In this document: positions 61,289-64,000 of the stretch, one piece after another
Layout of the letters: the number at the start of each line of letters is the position of its first letter
Numbering within the stretch: the stretch's first letter is position 1
NCBI GenBank assembly: GCA_009363875.1
Contig: CM018680.1
Span: forward strand, 12,035,625-12,099,624
DNA from: Mikania micrantha
Lineage: Eukaryota; Streptophyta; Magnoliopsida; Asterales; Asteraceae
DNA: 64,000 nucleotides
Reading direction: 5' to 3'
Translations under genes and position numbers: made by a program
Notes under the pieces: generated by a model
Told to the model about the DNA's origin: nothing
Databases searched by the model: none
What the model saw: only the letters and a program-made list of their open reading frames with translations

Positions 61289-64000
61289 TGTGACAATCTG
61301 AGTTTTTGAGTTAACTTCGCTAACTGAAAATAGTGAGATCACAGGCCCAACAATACAAGTTAGGCCCAATTGAATAGAAGATAAGCCCAATCACAAACCT
61401 GAGGCCCAAGGGAGGCCCAATTACAAATCCAAGGCCCAAGATAGACCCAATTGTATTTTATGAGACTCAAGTGGACAGAAGGTAGGCCCAATGGTATTTA
61501 AGAGGCCAAGTGGGTTATTTTAATTGGACCAATTCATGGCAATTCGACATGTTGGTCTAATTTCGTCAATCAGAAGTTAACGAAATCTGTGGAAATCATC
61601 AATGATAGGTTAAAAGTATTATGGATTGAACAAAATAGAGTATAATACACTTAGATTATAAGAAAATTGACTTATGATTAGACTAATTATCCAATTTTGA
61701 CTAGAAAAGTCAAAATTCGGCCAAGAAGGTTGGGGGAATTCAAAATGCGCATCAATAGGCTGTTATAATCGAATTAAACCTGTTATAATCAGTATCTTAA
61801 TGATTAGTAACGGTTACCAAGTGTTATTAACATCATGAATGATCGAATTTAAGGCCTAATGACAATCAAAACCCGTAACCGTAGCTTTACTCATCGAATT
61901 CTTATAATTAGATCATAATTCGCACAATTGAAACTTCCTGAACCTTATTCGGCACCCTTAGTATCTTTCCCACATAAGAATTCAAGGTCAACAACTCCAG
62001 AGTGAAGAATTGGATCGCGAGGGGACCGAACCTAGGGCTCAAAGTTGTTCTACATCAATTCCATATAAAAACAGGTTAGTAATCGATCCTACATTCTCTA
62101 AAACGACCGACTAAACTAATCCCTATGGGTATTTTGTGTGTAATCATCTGATTTCATGAATCCCAATTCTAGGGTTCATCTTAGAACCCATTTTGGGGAT
62201 TTCTAATTAATCGAATTCAAAACTTTGATTAAACTTTACAGAGAGTTTCGTAACTCTCTGTGGTTTGATAAATTTTATTCAATTTCATAAAACCACCACG
62301 AATTGAGGGAGAATGAATTCTAAGGCTTAAATGGTAATCGATTTTGGGGGTCTTTGATTAAATGAGTTTAAGAATCAAATTATTAGGCATCGTCAGTTTC
62401 AGAAAACTCCGATTATGCTAATTGATATGTTAATTTCATGATGCCAACACTAATTGGATGAATTCTAATCCTAGGTTTTACTTTATAAACCCAATTGGGG
62501 GATTTCGAGAGAATGAGTTTAAGAATGAAATTAATTGTTATGGTTAACTTCAGAAGATCTCGACAAAGGATAACCCTATGTTAGTTTTAAGAAACAATCA
62601 CGAATTGATGGATTTCTATTTCTAGGGTTCTTGAGTTAAAATGGTTTAGGGGTTTCGATCTAAATAGATACAAGAATCAAATCATTTGATGTTTTTAGTT
62701 TCAGAGGATCCCGATTAGCAAAAACCATATGACAACTTCATGAAAAATTATTGAATTGAATGAATTGGAGTTGGGGTTTGAGAACTTGAGTTCGAAAGTG
62801 TTAAGACCCGATTAGTTGGGTTCTATTGTTTAATTTTTGAATTAAAACCGTACTTAGAATCGGTTGAATCCCAGAAACAAAAACCCTATGATTCCAGTTT
62901 CAATTAAGTTCGATTTGTGGGTCAAATGGGTGTGGATTGCTTCGGCTATAGGAAGACAAAAGGGAACCGGTCAATTGATGTTTAAAAGAACTGATTTAGG
63001 AAGTATGTTTCGAAACCCTAGCGGGCGAGACTGGTAGTGGGTGTGTGTTATGAGTGGCAGGTCGCGGGTTCGAACCCGAGGGCTGCCAGTTTTTGTATTT
63101 TTAAACTATTTTTGATTTTTAGCCCATAACTCCTTGGTTTCAAGTCCGATTTGATCGGTTCGAGTTGCGTTGGAAACGTAACGAGAATACGAACTAATTA
63201 GAATGATAAAATTATATTTTTGATCAAAAACGTAATCGCGTGTAATTACGTTCATTTCAATAAAATCATATATGATTTTATTTAAACGATTTCAAAAATT
63301 CGCGTACATTCCTATGTACATTTTTAACACTTTAACATACGTGTGTTGACACGTATGTGATTCCAAGTATAAAATGACATTCCGAATAACATTAGGTTAT
63401 TGTTTAAATCACATATCCTTCGTAAAAGAATTTTCTACACGAGCTCACGTAGTTGATCATTCTGCAATACTCAAAGGTGCGTTCACGACCCATTTCTTAT
63501 TTTAACTGTTTTGGGGGAGAAAACATGTGGAAACAAACTTTTTAGATACATATCACTTGCATGAGTTAGCTGTTTACATTATGTGACAACATAGCATTTG
63601 AAAGTCCTTACACACCTCGAACCGTTTAGTTTGCCGTAGCGCAAAGCGTGGTAGTTGGAAATAGATCTATTAGGTTTGACAAACCTCACCTGGTAGATGG
63701 GATCTACGCAGGTGTTTGACTGACCAAACACACATTACTATTGTTTGTGCTAGACAATAGTGGCAAGGCAAAAACATGCTATAGCATGGCAATCGTCAGC
63801 TTCGGTGTCGACCACTTATGTAAATAGTATAAATGACTAGCTATCATGACTATACATGTGTGATTATGTTATCTGCAAACTTGATATTCAAACTGTTGTT
63901 TTAAACATTATGAATGCTTAAATCTGTGTTATGCACCAACCTTTGTGTTGACTTGATTTACATGTTTTCTCAGGACGCTAAGGTGCGCAATAAAGCTGGC
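61289..64000 (+). repeat. Gypsy LTR, plus orientation, running off the window
   Basis: A TGTGACAATCTGAG start at 61289 and, near 63940-63980, the caccaac..gttgacttgattt..ctcagg block typical of the ends of the other gypsy LTRs here suggest one long plus-oriented LTR. ggcccaa words are repeated about eight times at 61336-61485. A tRNA-like segment lies near 63018-63090. No ORF of interest. The right end lies beyond the window, so the call is tentative. Confidence 0.5.
63018..63090 (+). other. tRNA-like/Pol III box B-like segment
   Basis: gggttcgaaccc at 63066-63077 matches the box B (T-arm) consensus. It is framed by a tggcag/ctgcca stem and followed by a T-rich run. Upstream gagactggtagtggg loosely resembles box A. 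A complete tRNA cloverleaf with a matching acceptor stem cannot be drawn, so it is at most a SINE head or chance, not a tRNA gene. Confidence 0.35.

Noticed and set aside
63018..63090. Functional tRNA gene
   Set aside because: Only the T-arm is convincing; the acceptor and anticodon arms do not pair.

Overview
The window is repeat-dominated nuclear DNA from a flowering plant. The retrotransposon families, above all the SIRE-type copia elements with a long extra ORF after pol and the Tekay-type gypsy elements with a chromodomain, look like those common in Asteraceae. That family-level guess rests on recalled resemblance, not on a search. Nearly all coding capacity belongs to LTR retrotransposons. 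The only host-type genes seen are one broken F-box gene (56143-57275), a twice-present relic exon resembling ribosomal protein L7 (27075-27209 and 38096-38230), and one possible short first exon (39554-39730).

Layout from left to right. 1-1146 is the 3' end of a decayed Tekay-type gypsy pol (integrase plus chromodomain, three stops), followed by its polypurine tract and a long 3' LTR from 1181 to about 4788. 5188-16947 is a complete SIRE-type copia element on the minus strand with 596-bp LTRs, a 5-bp target duplication (cttac), gag, pol and an intact 1068-codon env-position ORF. 17646-21537 plus 24618-24730 is an old copia element on the plus strand, split by a solo gypsy LTR (21543-24617, target duplication atatc).

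21543-38536 is a tandem rearrangement. The gypsy LTR plus the copia 3' end and its flank occurs once as solo LTR plus flank (21543-27515), and again as truncated gypsy gag-pol plus LTR plus the same flank (27537-38536). The junction at 27513-27536 carries a 24-nt insertion copied from 51 bp upstream. 38537-42435 is non-coding, AT-rich and rich in simple repeats, and ends in an antisense gypsy-LTR remnant. 42436-54480 is a second, younger SIRE-type element on the plus strand. Its 831-bp LTRs look identical, its target duplication is tgttt, and it carries a 1198-codon env-position ORF. 54486-56142 is non-coding with a small tandem duplication and a hairpin. 57276-60170 holds a MITE with a 7-bp target duplication, three large fold-back elements set in (TA)n, and a cacggacc repeat block. 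60561-64000 holds two LTR pieces in opposite orientation.

In each retrotransposon gag makes the particle, and pol supplies protease, integrase, reverse transcriptase and RNase H. The two SIRE-type elements add a third ORF of unknown function. It shares a conserved N-terminal region of about 200 residues between the elements, and in both copies a TATA-like site lies 90-105 bp upstream of its ATG, which suggests separate expression. The most unusual signals are that internal promoter, short motifs reiterated in the LTR, the gag 3' end and the pol-to-third-ORF spacer (a different motif in each element), two apparent introns in gag genes, and the templated-insertion junction of the tandem rearrangement.
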